Source: Alphaproteobacteria bacterium (GTDB taxonomy: Bacteria > Pseudomonadota > Alphaproteobacteria > Micavibrionales > Micavibrionaceae). From it: a stretch of 6,985 bases of DNA. The translations under genes were made by a program, and so were the position numbers. The stretch is from the NCBI GenBank assembly GCA_020442505.1, contig JAGRJZ010000079.1:1-6985 (forward strand). Reading direction: 5' to 3'. Below are positions 6,157-6,985 of this stretch, piece after piece. Each line of letters begins with the position of its first letter. The stretch's first letter is position 1. Below the pieces are notes generated by a model. That model saw nothing but the letters and a program-made list of their open reading frames with translations, made no database searches and had not been told where the DNA came from.

Positions 6157-6693
6157 CTATTTTCCTTGAATGCAATCCAGCGCCAGACGTTTTTCCCTTT
6201 GCGCGAAGTCCGGGCTGTTCACAATCGGGCCCATCGGGTCGTAAATATTGGGGTCTTGCGCCAACACGTCCTTCAGGCGCGCCTGCGCGCTATCGGCGGT
6301 GTAGCGGCCCATTTTGTCCGCCAGGCAGGAACAGATCCCCTCCTTGCGCTGGAAGTCGTTTTCCATGCATTTGTTGTAAATGAGATCGCGCACCGGAAAT
6401 TCCATGCAGGGGGCGTAGACGTCGAGCAAAACCTTGTTCAACGCAAGCCGTCCAGCGGGGGAGGGGTCTTGCATCGCTTGCATATCCTCCATCGTCAAAT
6501 TCTTTTGGGTGTGGTAGGCGGTGCACTGACAAAAAATATCCTGCGTGCCGGCGGACATCGTGCCTTCCGGTTTTTTCATGCAGTTCTCGTAAAACCGCGC
6601 CGCCGTGTCGTCGGAAACGGGCGTCTGTGCGGCGGCGGACAGAGGGGGCATAAAAAACAGCAGAATCAATGCGAGTAGGCCCGTTATTCGCAT
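6157..6693 (-). CDS. secreted protein with duplicated four-cysteine domain, unknown function
   Basis: The 178-residue protein starts with a Sec signal peptide, MRITGLLALILLFFMPPLSA, with cleavage likely near AAA-Q at 20-23, so it should be periplasmic. The mature part has eight cysteines in two similar units. Unit 1 has Cys38, the pair Cys55-x-Cys57 (FCQC) and Cys96. Unit 2 has Cys109, Cys121-x-Cys123 (ICSC) and Cys174. Each unit begins N-x-C-M or N-C-M and has a DPSP/DPNI-type segment before the last Cys, suggesting tandem duplication and four disulfides. There is no CxxCH haem site. I do not recognise the family. ATG 6693 is chosen because the signal peptide begins there; the frame stays open upstream to 6864, but that part runs through repeats and into gatA. 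No clear ribosome site is seen; the start sits in a tandem octamer. The symporter follows 3 nt downstream, suggesting a shared job. Confidence 0.82.
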   Translation of the reverse strand: MRITGLLALILLFFMPPLSAAAQTPVSDDTAARFYENCMKKPEGTMSAGTQDIFCQCTAYHTQKNLTMEDMQAMQDPSPAGRLALNKVLLDVYAPCMEFPVRDLIYNKCMENDFQRKEGICSCLADKMGRYTADSAQARLKDVLAQDPNIYDPMGPIVNSPDFAQREKRLALDCIQGK

Positions 6694-6707
6694 GTTCGTA
6701 TGTTCGT
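6692..6707. repeat. tandem octamer covering the start codon of the secreted protein
   Basis: ATGTTCGT occurs twice in direct tandem (6692-6699 and 6700-6707). On the minus strand this is ACGAACAT repeated up to and into the start codon. It takes the place where a Shine-Dalgarno site would be expected and could bind a regulator. Confidence 0.6.
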
Positions 6708-6769
6708 TTTTCGGAAAGGGAAAAACGGAGGGACGAAAAAACGAAGAACGAATGTGAGAAAAACGAAAC
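6705..6769. repeat. GAAAAACG repeat cluster and hairpin between gatA and the secreted protein gene
   Basis: GAAAAACG-like units lie on the plus strand at 6720-6730, 6735-6746 and 6758-6769. An inverted copy, CGTTTTTC (6705-6712), pairs perfectly with 6720-6727 around a 7-nt loop. No gene is seen in this 79-bp spacer. The hairpin could end or attenuate gatA transcription on the minus strand, though no proper U-run follows it. Confidence 0.55.
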
Positions 6770-6772
6770 ATG

Positions 6773-6985
6773 CTACGCCGCCTTTTTGGTGACCATTTGC
6801 GGCATGGCGGTAAAGCCCGCGGCTTGTTCGAGAACGCCGCCGACCCGGAACAAGGTTTCCTCATCCCATGCCTTGCCGATCAATTGCAGCCCCAGCGGCA
6901 GGCCATCGGAAGACAGCCCCGTCGGAACGTTCATGCCCGGCAGGCCCGCCATGTTAACCGTGACCGTGAACACGTCGTTCAGGTA
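6773..6985 (-). CDS. gatA: Asp/Glu-tRNA amidotransferase subunit A, C-terminal end (runs off window end)
   Basis: The minus strand from the window edge reads YLNDVFTVTVNMAGLPGMN, then GLPLGLQLIGKAWDEETLF, and ends VTKKAA before TAG (6775-6773). This is the conserved C-terminal segment of GatA, the amidase-signature glutaminase subunit of GatCAB: the family usually shows YLNDVFTVPxNLAGLPGxSVP and GLPLGLQLIG. Only the last 70 residues of about 490 are here; the catalytic Lys-Ser-Ser triad lies outside. gatC is expected further upstream. GatA normally directly precedes gatB, but here a secreted protein and a symporter gene lie between. Confidence 0.95.
   Translation of the reverse strand, partial: YLNDVFTVTVNMAGLPGMNVPTGLSSDGLPLGLQLIGKAWDEETLFRVGGVLEQAAGFTAMPQMVTKKAA

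Noticed and set aside
6705..6769. Possible CRISPR-like array
   Set aside because: Units are about 11 bp, imperfect and unevenly spaced, with no spacers of constant length.
6694..6864. 57-codon upstream extension of the secreted protein
   Set aside because: It runs through repeat DNA and the gatA coding end, and would bury a clear signal peptide. An ATG at 6771, 1 nt after the gatA stop, is noted but less likely.

Overview
The window looks like chromosomal DNA of a Gram-negative bacterium, most likely an alphaproteobacterium or a close metagenomic relative. The reasons are the indirect Gln-tRNA(Gln) route (gatA and gatB), the alphaproteobacterial flavour of GatB, a periplasmic-type signal peptide, GDP-fucose synthesis genes and generally high-GC codon choice. 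No taxonomic marker is present, so this is inference. Every gene I can support lies on the minus strand, so transcription runs from high to low coordinates. There are no tRNA, rRNA, CRISPR or transposase genes.

Right part, 6985 down to 3195. The window opens inside the 3' end of gatA. After a short repeat-rich spacer comes a secreted 178-residue protein with eight cysteines arranged as two tandem copies of one pattern. Three bases later starts a 461-residue sodium:solute symporter. Its last codons are made of a CACTAAG-type short repeat. An inverted copy of that repeat sits about 70 bp further on, just upstream of gatB. gatB follows with a clear ribosome binding site. Two unrelated genes flanked by repetitive spacers therefore separate gatA from gatB.

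Middle, 3195 down to 1485. An inverted repeat touches the gatB stop codon. Next come a coding-like stretch of 51 codons with no start codon and a divergent MraZ-like (AbrB-fold) protein that is not in a cell-division cluster. A small Cys-rich membrane protein, resembling MerT/MerC-type proteins, follows and has its own candidate promoter. Then come two small proteins of unknown function joined by an ATGA overlap, the first behind a TATAAT box.

Left part, 1407 down to 1. gmd (GDP-mannose 4,6-dehydratase) overlaps by 20 bp the start of a GDP-L-fucose synthase gene, which runs off the window edge. Together they convert GDP-mannose to GDP-L-fucose for surface polysaccharide.

I do not see a complete new multi-gene system. 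The points most worth a second look are the interrupted gat locus with its two repeat-bearing spacers, the duplicated Cys-rich secreted protein, the solitary MraZ-like protein and the start-less reading frame before it.
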